Source of the DNA: Bacillus albus
GTDB taxonomy: Bacteria > Bacillota > Bacilli > Bacillales > Bacillaceae_G
Assembly: GCF_001884185.1 (NCBI RefSeq)
Contig: NZ_MAOE01000135.1
Location: forward strand, 1 to 64,000
Reading direction: 5' to 3'
DNA: 64,000 nt
Under the pieces are notes generated by a model, which saw only the letters and a list, made by a program, of their open reading frames with translations, ran no database searches and was not told the DNA's origin. This document shows, one piece after another, positions 54,912 to 63,908 of this stretch; the stretch's first letter is position 1; each line of letters begins with the position of its first letter. A program made the position numbers and the translations under genes.

Positions 54912-56069
54912 TACGTTGCTTTTTTCTTTACTTTTTATTTTGCTTCTTACATAAATCATTCCAGCGAATGTTAATAAGAATGCAGTTCCGATAACGAAGC
55001 TGATGCTAGGGGATGCCCCGATTGCACCAACTGTAAAGGATCCAGCAACAACTCCTAATGAGAAGAAAGCATAAAACAATCCGAATGCCTTTCCGCGTTT
55101 ATCATCTGTCGTATTTTCAACAAGTAATGCATTTATTGATGGGAAAAGGATAGCGAATCCAATGCCATAAATCATCATAACGATAAAGAGCATACCTTTT
55201 GTTGCGAATAATCCAAGTAAAGATAATGCTAATGCCATTACTGCAATACCAATTAGCATTAGTTTTGAACGATTAAATCGATCGTAAATACGATTTGTTG
55301 GTAGTAAGAAGAAGAGGATAGCGGTAATGCCGAATACACTTAACATCATGCCTGTTGTAGATGCTTTAAGTGCTAATGCCTCAACTTTCACTGGTAACAT
55401 ATAAGTGACAATTCCTTGTGAAAACATTAGTGTGAAAGCACCAATATATGCTTGTAATAACGGTTCTGATTTCAATAGTTCAATCATATCTTCTTTGTTC
55501 ATCATTTGTGTTCTCGAAGTATCTTTTCTCGATACGTTATTTGGTAAGAAGAATAGAGATACGATTGTGCCAAGAACCATTAAAATAGAAATGGTAATGA
55601 ACACCCACTCTATACCAGCAGTTGCTTTCATAATCCCGCTGAAAGCAGGTCCTACAATTGCCGCTGTTCCAACAGCAGCACCAGATAGAGCCATTGCCTT
55701 ACCTTGTCTTGCTGCATTTGTTTGTTTTGATAAAAACGTAAAGGCAGCAGGAATTAAAAATCCATCACTAAAGCCGTGCATAAAGCGCACAACTAATAGT
55801 TGTTCACCACTTTGAACAACGGTGTATAACAAGACTATGAAACTCGTAAGTCCCATGCTTATATAAAGTATTTTTTTTGCACCAAATTTATCGACAGCAG
55901 CGCCAGCAATAATATTACCAATCATATTAGCGAATGAGTACATGCCGACAACCAGTCCAATAATAAGAGGGGATCCTCCAAGACTTTGAGCGAACGTACT
56001 CATAATAGGTAATTGTGAAAATGTATCTAGAAACGCTACGATAACAATAAAGTAAATAAAATATTTCAA
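54891..56069 (-). CDS. MFS transporter, 12-helix drug-efflux-like
   Basis: A 392-residue major facilitator protein with about 12 helices. It opens with a short hydrophobic helix, then the motif-A loop AAVDKFGAKKI. It is of the DHA1-like group that includes many drug and metabolite exporters, but the substrate is unknown. It starts at TTG eight bases after GGAGAGGTG; no ATG fits. It is divergent from the butanediol dehydrogenase gene. Confidence 0.85.
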   Translation of the reverse strand: MKYFIYFIVIVAFLDTFSQLPIMSTFAQSLGGSPLIIGLVVGMYSFANMIGNIIAGAAVDKFGAKKILYISMGLTSFIVLLYTVVQSGEQLLVVRFMHGFSDGFLIPAAFTFLSKQTNAARQGKAMALSGAAVGTAAIVGPAFSGIMKATAGIEWVFITISILMVLGTIVSLFFLPNNVSRKDTSRTQMMNKEDMIELLKSEPLLQAYIGAFTLMFSQGIVTYMLPVKVEALALKASTTGMMLSVFGITAILFFLLPTNRIYDRFNRSKLMLIGIAVMALALSLLGLFATKGMLFIVMMIYGIGFAILFPSINALLVENTTDDKRGKAFGLFYAFFSLGVVAGSFTVGAIGASPSISFVIGTAFLLTFAGMIYVRSKIKSKEKSNVKKTMMG

Positions 56070-56213
56070 GCGATATTCACCTCTCCTATGCTATTATGGC
56101 ATAATGCTAATTTCAACCGCAATGAAATTGAATTAACAGATGTGGAAAAAAGTACAAAGTGACAAAATATTGAACGTTATTTGTTAAAAATTAGTGGGAA
56201 CGAGATTGTTTTT

Positions 56214-56242
56214 TTGAAATATATGGATAGAAGTATTATAAT
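56214..56242 (+). promoter_or_regulatory. Putative bdhA promoter
   Basis: TTGAAA (56214-56219) and TATAAT (56237-56242) are separated by 17 bases, about 53 bases before the bdhA start. Confidence 0.6.
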
Positions 56243-56294
56243 AGATTTGTAAACTTCACCAGGTTAAGTATATACATAGAGAGGGATGTATAAA

Positions 56295-57347
56295 ATGAAA
56301 GCATTACTTTGGCATAATCAACGTGATGTACGAGTAGAAGAAGTACCAGAACCAACGGTAAGACCAGGAGCAGTTAAGATTAAAGTTAAATGGTGTGGTA
56401 TCTGCGGAACAGACTTGCATGAATATTTAGCAGGACCTATTTTTATTCCAACAGAAGAGCATCCATTAACACACGTAAAAGCACCGGTTATTTTAGGTCA
56501 TGAGTTTAGTGGTGAGGTAGTTGAAATCGGTGAAGGCGTTACTTCTCATAAAGTGGGAGATCGCGTCGTTGTAGAACCAATTTATTCTTGTGGTAAATGT
56601 GAAGCTTGTAAACATGGACATTACAATGTTTGTGAACAACTTGTTTTCCACGGTCTTGGCGGAGAAGGCGGCGGTTTCTCTGAATATACAGTAGTACCAG
56701 AAGATATGGTTCACCATATTCCTGATGAAATGACGTATGAACAAGGTGCGCTTGTAGAACCAGCAGCAGTAGCAGTTCATGCAGTACGTCAAAGTAAATT
56801 AAAAGAAGGGGAAGCTGTAGCAGTATTTGGTTGTGGTCCAATTGGACTTCTTGTTATTCAAGCAGCTAAAGCAGCAGGCGCAACTCCTGTTATTGCAGTA
56901 GAACTTTCTAAAGAACGTCAAGAGTTAGCAAAATTAGCAGGTGCGGATTACGTTTTAAATCCAGCTACTCAAGATGTACTAGCAGAAATTCGTAACTTAA
57001 CAAATGGTTTAGGTGTAAATGTGAGCTTTGAAGTAACGGGTGTTGAAGTAGTACTTCGTCAAGCGATTGAAAGTACAAGCTTTGAAGGACAAACGGTAAT
57101 TGTGAGTGTATGGGAAAAAGACGCAACAATTACGCCAAACAACCTTGTACTAAAAGAAAAAGAAGTTATCGGTATTCTTGGGTACCGTCATATCTTCCCA
57201 GCTGTTATTAAATTAATTAGCTCTGGCCAAATTCAAGCAGAGAAATTAATTACGAAAAAAATCACAGTGGATCAAGTTGTTGAAGAAGGATTTGAAGCAC
57301 TTATAAAAGATAAAACACAAGTGAAAATTCTTGTTTCACCTAAATAA
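56295..57347 (+). CDS. bdhA: (R,R)-2,3-butanediol dehydrogenase, zinc-dependent
   Basis: About 350 residues of the medium-chain dehydrogenase family. Catalytic zinc ligands are in CGICGTD (Cys 37) and GHEF (His 69, Glu 70). The structural zinc cysteines CGKCEACKHGHYNVC are at about 99-113. The Rossmann glycines are in FGCGPIGLL. It interconverts acetoin and 2,3-butanediol with NAD(H). The ATG at 56295 is preferred over 56286, which abuts AGAGAGGG. Confidence 0.88.
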   Translation: MKALLWHNQRDVRVEEVPEPTVRPGAVKIKVKWCGICGTDLHEYLAGPIFIPTEEHPLTHVKAPVILGHEFSGEVVEIGEGVTSHKVGDRVVVEPIYSCGKCEACKHGHYNVCEQLVFHGLGGEGGGFSEYTVVPEDMVHHIPDEMTYEQGALVEPAAVAVHAVRQSKLKEGEAVAVFGCGPIGLLVIQAAKAAGATPVIAVELSKERQELAKLAGADYVLNPATQDVLAEIRNLTNGLGVNVSFEVTGVEVVLRQAIESTSFEGQTVIVSVWEKDATITPNNLVLKEKEVIGILGYRHIFPAVIKLISSGQIQAEKLITKKITVDQVVEEGFEALIKDKTQVKILVSPK

Positions 57348-57364
57348 TAGAGAATAGTAAAAAG

Positions 57365-57402
57365 TAGCCCTCTTCTATTTCGCGAAGAGGGCTACTTTTT
57401 TT
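57365..57402 (+). terminator. Terminator of bdhA
   Basis: AGTAGCCCTCTTC / GAAGAGGGCTACT stem with a short loop and T-run. Confidence 0.88.
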
Positions 57403-57465
57403 CTATAAAGAAAAGTGATAGACTTTCCTTTAACTACAGGTATTTTGTTTGGAAGGGGAAGTCGA

Positions 57466-57810
57466 ATGCTTTCATTTATGTTGACGTTGAAACGGATGTT
57501 AAAAGCTTGTTTACGAGCGTGGAAAGATAAAGAATTTCAAGTATTATTCGTATTAACATTTTTAACATTAACATCTGGTACGATTTTTTATAGTACAGTT
57601 GAAGGATTACGTCCTCTTGACGCATTATATTTTAGTGTGGTCACGTTGACGACTGTCGGTGATGGGAATTTTAGTCCGCAAACTGATTTCGGAAAGATAT
57701 TTACAATCTTATACATATTTATTGGAATTGGATTAGTATTTGGATTTATTCATAAGTTGGCAGTTAATGTACAATTGCCAAGTATATTATCGAGTAGAAA
57801 AAAAGAGTAA
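57466..57810 (+). CDS. NaK-type two-helix cation channel
   Basis: A 114-residue tetrameric channel subunit with two transmembrane helices (about 25-45 and 75-100) and a pore loop. The selectivity filter reads TVGDG (about 63-67) rather than the TVGYG of potassium channels. This matches the B. cereus NaK channel, which conducts both Na+ and K+ and has known structures. The ATG at 57466 follows GGAAGGGG; the open frame continues 51 bases upstream without a site. Confidence 0.9.
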   Translation: MLSFMLTLKRMLKACLRAWKDKEFQVLFVLTFLTLTSGTIFYSTVEGLRPLDALYFSVVTLTTVGDGNFSPQTDFGKIFTILYIFIGIGLVFGFIHKLAVNVQLPSILSSRKKE

Positions 57811-57838
57811 AGCATCCACATGCTTTACTCTTTTTTTA
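57797..57838 (+). terminator. Terminator of the channel gene
   Basis: AAAAAGAGTAAAGCAT / ATGCTTTACTCTTTTT stem with loop CCAC. Confidence 0.88.
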
Positions 57839-57924
57839 CATTAGTTTAGACAACCCTTAATAATAGTTTATTAAAATGAAAGTGTATTCATTCATTATAT
57901 TCACTATGTATAAAGTTATAATGA

Positions 57925-57940
57925 TATGAACATTTGCATA
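57925..57940 (+). promoter_or_regulatory. PlcR box upstream of plcB
   Basis: TATGAACATTTGCATA matches the PlcR consensus TATGNANNNNTNCATA at every fixed position, 124 bases before the plcB ATG. PlcR with its PapR peptide activates virulence genes in this group. Confidence 0.88.
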
Positions 57941-58063
57941 TTTTAATTTAGTGATAGAAATTTCATGAAAGGTGGGATATTCTAGTCATAGGTTAACCGG
58001 ACGACATCATAGGATCCTAACAAAAAGTTTACAATAATTCGATTATAAAATGGAGGATTTCAG

Positions 58064-58915
58064 ATGAAAAAGAAAGTACTTGCTTTAGCAGCAGCTATTA
58101 CATTAGTAGCTCCGTTACAAAGTGTTGCATTTGCTCATGAAAATGATGGGGGAAGTAAAATAAAAATAGTTCATCGCTGGTCTGCTGAAGATAAACATAA
58201 AGAAGGTGTAAACTCTCATTTATGGATTGTAAACCGTGCGATTGATATTATGTCTCGTAATACAACACTTGTAAAACAAGATCGAGTTGCACAATTAAAT
58301 GAATGGCGTACGGAGTTAGAGAATGGTATTTATGCTGCTGACTATGAAAATCCTTATTATGATAATAGCACATTTGCTTCACATTTCTATGATCCAGACA
58401 ATGGAAAAACATATATTCCATTTGCAAAGCAGGCGAAAGAAACTGGAGCTAAATATTTTAAATTAGCTGGTGAGTCATACAAAAACAAAGATATGAAACA
58501 AGCATTCTTCTATTTAGGATTATCCCTTCATTATTTAGGAGATGTAAACCAACCAATGCATGCGGCAAACTTTACAAATCTTTCGTACCCACAAGGATTC
58601 CATTCTAAATATGAAAACTTTGTAGATACGATAAAAGATAATTATAAAGTAACGGATGGAAATGGATATTGGAACTGGAAAGGTACAAATCCAGAAGAGT
58701 GGATTCATGGAGCGGCAGTAGCGGCGAAACAAGATTACTCTGGAATTGTAAATGATAATACGAAAGAATGGTTCGTAAAAGCAGCTGTATCACAAGAATA
58801 TGCAGATAAATGGCGCGCTGAAGTTACACCAATGACAGGTAAGCGATTAATGGATGCACAACGTGTTACTGCTGGATACATTCAGCTTTGGTTTGATACG
58901 TACGGAGATCGTTAA
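58064..58915 (+). CDS. plcB: Phosphatidylcholine-specific phospholipase C
   Basis: A 283-residue secreted zinc enzyme that hydrolyses phosphatidylcholine to diacylglycerol and phosphocholine. A signal peptide (about 1-24) and short propeptide lead to a mature protein beginning at Trp 39 (WSAEDKHKEGVNSH), giving 245 residues as in the known enzyme. The Trp amino group, HSHLW, HYLGDVNQPMH and related His/Asp/Glu residues coordinate three zinc ions. ATGGAGG precedes the ATG. It is followed by sph and probably cotranscribed with it. Confidence 0.95.
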   Translation: MKKKVLALAAAITLVAPLQSVAFAHENDGGSKIKIVHRWSAEDKHKEGVNSHLWIVNRAIDIMSRNTTLVKQDRVAQLNEWRTELENGIYAADYENPYYDNSTFASHFYDPDNGKTYIPFAKQAKETGAKYFKLAGESYKNKDMKQAFFYLGLSLHYLGDVNQPMHAANFTNLSYPQGFHSKYENFVDTIKDNYKVTDGNGYWNWKGTNPEEWIHGAAVAAKQDYSGIVNDNTKEWFVKAAVSQEYADKWRAEVTPMTGKRLMDAQRVTAGYIQLWFDTYGDR

Positions 58916-58922
58916 GTATTTA

Positions 58923-58961
58923 AAAAAGGTCAAATCTCACAATAGAGTATTTGGCCTTTTT
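58923..58961 (+). terminator. Hairpin between plcB and sph
   Basis: AAAAGGTCAAAT / ATTTGGCCTTTT stem with one G-T pair and a 13-base loop, then T-run. It may partly terminate plcB transcription before sph. Confidence 0.6.
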
Positions 58962-58992
58962 TATCACTATACAATACATGGAGGTATGAATC

Positions 58993-59994
58993 GTGAAAAG
59001 TAAATTGCTAAAAAGTATACTTAGCGTTGGAATCGGTCTAGCGGCTTTATATAGTGAATCCTCGGCTCAAGCGGAAGTGTCTACAAATAAAAACGATACA
59101 TTAAAAGTGATGACACATAACGTGTACATGCTATCAACAAACTTATATCCGAACTGGGGACAAAGTGAGCGTGCTGATTTAATTGGGGCAGCAGATTATA
59201 TAAAGAATCAAGACGTTGTTATATTAAATGAAGTATTTGATAATAGCGCATCAGATCGTTTGTTAGGAAATTTGAAGAAAGAATATCCAAATCAAACAGC
59301 GGTATTAGGTCGTAGTAACGGAAATGAATGGGATAAAACGTTAGGTAGCTATTCATCTTCAACGCCTGAAGATGGTGGTGTTGCAATCGTGAGTAAATGG
59401 CCAATCGTTGAAAAGATTCAATATGTATTTTCAAAAGGATGCGGACCAGATAATTTATCAAATAAAGGGTTTGTATACACGAAAATTAAGAAAAATGATC
59501 GTTTCGTTCATGTGATTGGGACACACTTGCAGGCTGAAGATAGTATGTGCGGAAAAACTTCACCTGCATCTGTACGAACAAATCAGTTAAAAGAAATTCA
59601 AGATTTTATAAAAAATAAGAATATACCAAATGATGAGTACGTCTTATTTGGTGGCGATATGAACGTAAATAAAATAAATGCAGGGAACAATAGTGATTCA
59701 GAGTACGCATCCATGTTCAAAACATTGCACGCTTCTATTCCATCTTATACGGGCCATACAGCGACTTGGGATGCGACGACAAACAGTATTGCGAAATATA
59801 ATTTCCCTGATAGCCCTGCCGAGTATTTAGATTATATTATTGCAAGTAAGGACCATGCGAATCCGTCATTTATAGAGAATAAAGTATTACAACCGAAATC
59901 TCCACAGTGGACTGTTACATCATGGCTCAAAAAATATACGTATGATGATTATTCTGATCATTATCCAGTAGCGGCAACTATTTCTATGAAGTAG
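58993..59994 (+). CDS. sph: Sphingomyelinase C (neutral, Mg-dependent)
   Basis: A 333-residue secreted hemolytic enzyme that hydrolyses sphingomyelin to ceramide and phosphocholine. The signal peptide (about 1-27, ending SAQA) leaves a 306-residue mature DNase I-like domain. Catalytic residues are in VILNEVFD, GTHLQAED, GGDMNVNK and SDHYPV (final His). It starts at GTG, about eight bases after ATGGAGG. With plcB it makes the cooperative hemolysin called cereolysin AB. Confidence 0.95.
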   Translation: MKSKLLKSILSVGIGLAALYSESSAQAEVSTNKNDTLKVMTHNVYMLSTNLYPNWGQSERADLIGAADYIKNQDVVILNEVFDNSASDRLLGNLKKEYPNQTAVLGRSNGNEWDKTLGSYSSSTPEDGGVAIVSKWPIVEKIQYVFSKGCGPDNLSNKGFVYTKIKKNDRFVHVIGTHLQAEDSMCGKTSPASVRTNQLKEIQDFIKNKNIPNDEYVLFGGDMNVNKINAGNNSDSEYASMFKTLHASIPSYTGHTATWDATTNSIAKYNFPDSPAEYLDYIIASKDHANPSFIENKVLQPKSPQWTVTSWLKKYTYDDYSDHYPVAATISMK

Positions 59995-59998
59995 TCCT

Positions 59999-60034
59999 AA
60001 AAAAGTTTCTTCTTAAATAAGAAGAAACTTTTTT
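59999..60034 (+). terminator. Terminator of plcB-sph
   Basis: AAAAAAGTTTCTTCTTA / TAAGAAGAAACTTTTTT stem with loop AA. Confidence 0.88.
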
Positions 60035-60103
60035 ATTTTGTAGAGGAGATTCCAACTTTCTTTCCAATATGTATAAGACATATAGAGAAGAGGAGAGAAA
60101 AAT

Positions 60104-61276
60104 GTGGATCGAGGAATTTTTAAAGAAGTTCCATTACCGTGTGCATTTTTGGATGAAGTAGCTTTAGATAGAAATATTCAATCGATTATAGAATTAAGTG
60201 GAAATAAGAAGATTCGTATAGCGAGTAAATCGTTACGTTCTGTTCCGGTTATGCAAAAGATTTTATCTGCAAATGATCGTTTTCAAGGTATTATGTGTTT
60301 TTCACCTAGGGAAGTTTTGTTTTTAATTGAACAAGGATTCAATGATTTATTGCTCGGATATCCTGCTTATGATGATAGAGCGTTACATGAAATAAGTTTG
60401 CTAACAAAGCAAGGGCTCATTATAACTTGTATGGTGGATTGTGAAGATCATATTGTTTATTTAGAAAAAATTGCTGAGAAGTCTAAAGGGTGTTTTCGTG
60501 TATGTTTGGATATTGATATGAGTAGTCGTTTTGTAAAATTTCATTTTGGGGTCAAAAGATCACCGGTAAAAGATGTGCAGGGTGCTTTGAAAATAGTAAA
60601 AAGATTGAAGGAATCACCATTTTTAATACTAGACGGTGTCATGGGATATGAAGCACAAATCGCTGGGGTAGGAGATCACATACCGAATCAGCGAGTGAAA
60701 AGTAAAGTGATTTCGTATTTAAAGAAGAAATCGGTGTTGGAAGTTAAAGAAAGAAGAGGACATATCGTAAAAGAAATACAAAACCTAGGTATTGATCTAA
60801 GGTTTGTAAATGGGGGAGGCACAGGAAGTATAAAAACAACTGAGAAAGATAATTCTGTTTCGGAGATTACAATAGGATCTGCTTTTTATGCCCCGAAGCT
60901 GTTTGATTATTATAAAGAGGTGCAATTTCATCCAGCTGTCGGATTTGCTTTACCAGTTGTGCGTAAACCCGCCCCGTTTATTTACACTTGTCTTGGTGGG
61001 GGATATATTGCCTCAGGCGCAATTGGGAAAGATAAAGAACCTGAGGTTTGGAGGCCAGATGGTGCCAAACTATTAGCTTTAGAAGGTGCTGGTGAGGTAC
61101 AAACACCGATTTTTTATAACGGTGAGGAACGAGTGGAGATAGGAGATTCTATCTTGTTTCGCCATAGTAAAGCTGGCGAGTTATGTGAGCGGTTTCCGTT
61201 TTTATATCGTGTGAAAGAAGGAGAGATTGTTGGGGAGTATGCAACATATCGGGGGGATGGCCAATGCTTTCTATAA
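60104..61276 (+). CDS. PLP-dependent alanine-racemase-fold enzyme (amino-acid deaminase/aldolase type)
   Basis: A 390-residue fold-III PLP enzyme. The N-terminal TIM barrel has the PLP Lys in ASKSLRSVP (about 38-46). It resembles D-threonine aldolase and D-serine dehydratase-like proteins, so it probably acts on a D-amino acid or hydroxy-amino acid. It starts at GTG; AGAGGAGAG is upstream. Its last 13 bases overlap an FAD oxidase gene, which is an unusual pairing. The substrate is not known. Confidence 0.75.
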   Translation: MDRGIFKEVPLPCAFLDEVALDRNIQSIIELSGNKKIRIASKSLRSVPVMQKILSANDRFQGIMCFSPREVLFLIEQGFNDLLLGYPAYDDRALHEISLLTKQGLIITCMVDCEDHIVYLEKIAEKSKGCFRVCLDIDMSSRFVKFHFGVKRSPVKDVQGALKIVKRLKESPFLILDGVMGYEAQIAGVGDHIPNQRVKSKVISYLKKKSVLEVKERRGHIVKEIQNLGIDLRFVNGGGTGSIKTTEKDNSVSEITIGSAFYAPKLFDYYKEVQFHPAVGFALPVVRKPAPFIYTCLGGGYIASGAIGKDKEPEVWRPDGAKLLALEGAGEVQTPIFYNGEERVEIGDSILFRHSKAGELCERFPFLYRVKEGEIVGEYATYRGDGQCFL

Positions 61277-62577
61277 AAGGACAGAAATGGAGAAATTGGA
61301 CAGGGAATGTAGAAGGAACACCGCATTATACAATGTATCCAGAAAGTATAAGAGATGTAGTAGAAGTTGTAGAGCTTGCACGAAAAGAGGGGAAGAAAAT
61401 TCGTGTTGTCGGTTCAGGACACTCGTTTACACCTCTTGTGCAAACGGAAGAAATTTTAATTTCTTTAGACGAATTGAAAGGTATTGTGAATATTGATGCA
61501 GAGAAGATGGTTGCCGAAGTATGGGCAGGAACAAAGTTACATGATTTAGGGAAGTTACTTGCAGAAAAAGGTTATGCACAAGAAAATTTAGGGGATATTG
61601 ATTTACAATCTATTGCAGGAGCGATTAGTACAGGGACTCATGGGACGGGTATTACCTTTGGAAGTTTATCAACACAAGTTATAGAGATTACGGCAGTTTT
61701 ATCTACAGGTGAGAGTATAGTTTGTTCGGAAACTGAGAATGTGGAATATTGGAGAGCCTTTCAGTTATCACTTGGAATGTTAGGTATCATTGTAAAAATA
61801 AAATTGAAGGTTATTCCAGCCTATTCACTCGTTTATAAAAGTGAAAAACAGTCATTATCTACTGTAATGAACAAGCTAGAAGAATATAAAAAAAATCGCC
61901 ATTTTGAATTTTTCGTTTTTCCTTATTCAGATGAAGTACAAGTGAAATTTACAAATGAAACGACGGGTAAAAAAAGTGATTTGAAATGGCATAAACTAAA
62001 GGTAGAGTTGCTTGAAAATAAGATGTTCTCTTTGTTATCTAAAGGATGTAAATGGTTTCCTTCTATAAGTAAAGGAGTAAGTCGATTATCAGCTAAAGCT
62101 GTACCGAATACAAAAATAATTGGTCCGAGTTATGAAGTATTTGCTACATCTCGTGCGGTTCCATTTTACGAAATGGAGTATAGTGTTCCTTCAAAGTATA
62201 TGCAGGTCGTTGTAGAAGAAATATCAAATCTTATTGAAAAGAAAAAGTATAAAGTACACTTTCCGGTTGAATGTCGTTATGTGAAAAGTGATGATATATG
62301 GCTCAGTCCAGCATACGGAAGGGATTCAGCGTACATTGCTGTTCATATGTATAAAGGTATGAAGTATGCAGCTTATTTTGGTGAGGTGGAGAAAATTTTT
62401 CTAAAGTACGAAGGACGCCCACATTGGGGGAAAATGCATACGTTAACGTACGAAAAATTACAAAATATATATCCGGAAATGCATTCGTTTCTAAAGGTGA
62501 GAAAGTTACTAGATGAAGCAGAAGTGTTTTCAAATCCTTACACAGAAAAATTATTTACGATTATGAAAAAAAGCTGA
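61264..62577 (+). CDS. FAD-dependent sugar-lactone/alditol oxidase
   Basis: A 437-residue vanillyl-alcohol-oxidase-family flavoprotein. The FAD-binding half has GSGHSFTPLVQT (about 38-50) and SIAGAISTGTHGTG. The C-terminal half matches the ALO domain of L-gulono- and D-arabinono-lactone oxidases and alditol oxidases. No secretion signal is seen. It overlaps the preceding PLP gene by 13 bases and is coupled to it. The donor substrate is unclear: an alditol, sugar lactone or related alcohol. Confidence 0.8.
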   Translation: MLSIKGQKWRNWTGNVEGTPHYTMYPESIRDVVEVVELARKEGKKIRVVGSGHSFTPLVQTEEILISLDELKGIVNIDAEKMVAEVWAGTKLHDLGKLLAEKGYAQENLGDIDLQSIAGAISTGTHGTGITFGSLSTQVIEITAVLSTGESIVCSETENVEYWRAFQLSLGMLGIIVKIKLKVIPAYSLVYKSEKQSLSTVMNKLEEYKKNRHFEFFVFPYSDEVQVKFTNETTGKKSDLKWHKLKVELLENKMFSLLSKGCKWFPSISKGVSRLSAKAVPNTKIIGPSYEVFATSRAVPFYEMEYSVPSKYMQVVVEEISNLIEKKKYKVHFPVECRYVKSDDIWLSPAYGRDSAYIAVHMYKGMKYAAYFGEVEKIFLKYEGRPHWGKMHTLTYEKLQNIYPEMHSFLKVRKLLDEAEVFSNPYTEKLFTIMKKS

Positions 62578-62602
62578 CAAAGTACTACTTGTCAGCTTTT
62601 TT
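62568..62602. terminator. Bidirectional terminator
   Basis: AAAAAGCTGACAA / TTGTCAGCTTTTT stem with an 8-base loop, spanning the FAD oxidase stop and that of the convergent gene. Confidence 0.85.
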
Positions 62603-63736
62603 TAGTATGATCGCATTTCTTGTTTGACTAATGTGCTCGTAAAATAGTAACTTATCACGACTAAATACATGTAATAAAACATGAATAATAAATAGACCGT
62701 TAATTACGAGTTGGAATAATACTATAACTACTAATACTAAAGGTTCTTTAAGATTTAAGATAGAGCTACTCGAAAGAATATAATTGATTCCACCTAAAAT
62801 GAAATAGAATATGCCGTAGCGGATGAATAATTCTTTTAGTGTAATACGCTCTGCCTGGCCTTTAATGTAAATCCGAAGCAACGCTTTTCCTATTGTTCTT
62901 CCATTTGTAAAGTATGGAATGATAATAAAGTAAATGAAGACTGAACATGTAATGAAAAGGAGTTCGTATACATTTGTATAAGATTGGATGTTAGCGATAA
63001 ATAGTGAATTTCCTTTGTTTTTAATGAACGGTACAACGATAGATAAGAAAATCCAATCAATTTGCATAGCAATGAGACGACGAATAAATCCGACTGGTTT
63101 TGTTTCTAAATCAATATGAATATCTAATTCGCTTGTTTTCGGAAGGAAGTACGTAAATATTGGTGCAATGATAAAACCAATTACGCCGCCTAGTGTGTTT
63201 AAAAACAAATCGTCAATATCAAATAAGCGATAGGCACAATTATAAATACCATATAATCCAGTTACTTGTGTTAACTCAAAGAACAGCGAAAGGCAAAAAG
63301 AAATGCACGCTGTTTGTAAGAAGCTACGTCGGAAATAATAACGCAAGTACATACCAAATGGAACGGTTAGTAGAACGTTAAAAGCGACTTGTAAAAACGC
63401 AGATTCCTTTAATAGATAGAAGTAGGTAGCTGGCTTCGTTAAAATTGCCGATGTATGATTACTAATCTCTTGTATGAAATAAAAGGGCGAGAGTTGCATA
63501 TGTTGTGTATTAGCCGGTTGTAGGCTACATGTATCATATGTTTGTGGCAAAGGTAAGATAACAAGAAAATAGGCATTTAATACATAGAGTAATAGTGAAT
63601 ATAAAATAAATGAACGCCATTTATTCAAATAACCGTATTTGCGATAATTAAATATTAAAAAAGGGATTAATAGAAACACCGCTAAAATAGGGAATAAAAT
63701 AAATGCTGTTTTTATTGGAAATAAATATGCAGTCAA
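62585..63736 (-). CDS. VanZ-RDD fusion membrane protein
   Basis: A 383-residue integral membrane protein. The N-terminal part (about 1-200) is VanZ-like, with several helices and a conserved FFELTQVTGLYG...FDIDDLFLNTLGGVIGF segment. The C-terminal part (about 210-350) is an RDD domain (FIRRLIAMQIDWIFLSIV, TIGKALLRIYIKG). VanZ proteins give low teicoplanin resistance in some bacteria; the role here is unknown. It starts at TTG, seven bases after AAAGGAG. Confidence 0.78.
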   Translation of the reverse strand: MTAYLFPIKTAFILFPILAVFLLIPFLIFNYRKYGYLNKWRSFILYSLLLYVLNAYFLVILPLPQTYDTCSLQPANTQHMQLSPFYFIQEISNHTSAILTKPATYFYLLKESAFLQVAFNVLLTVPFGMYLRYYFRRSFLQTACISFCLSLFFELTQVTGLYGIYNCAYRLFDIDDLFLNTLGGVIGFIIAPIFTYFLPKTSELDIHIDLETKPVGFIRRLIAMQIDWIFLSIVVPFIKNKGNSLFIANIQSYTNVYELLFITCSVFIYFIIIPYFTNGRTIGKALLRIYIKGQAERITLKELFIRYGIFYFILGGINYILSSSSILNLKEPLVLVVIVLFQLVINGLFIIHVLLHVFSRDKLLFYEHISQTRNAIILKKADK

Positions 63737-63908
63737 AATGAAGCTCCTTTCAATGAAAATTCGTTTATCATTATAACGTTAAAAGAACCGTAAAACAAAA
63801 TTAAAATATTTCGAAATAGAAAAAATTACAAATTTAAACGAAATTAAGTTATACTAAATTTAATATAAGGATATTATGATTATTATAAGTTGAGAGAGGG
63901 TACAAGAT

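Noticed and set aside
60068-60082. PlcR-like box TATGTATAAGACATA before the PLP gene
   Set aside because: It is an inverted repeat but one base shorter than the PlcR spacing TATGNANNNNTNCATA, so it does not fit.
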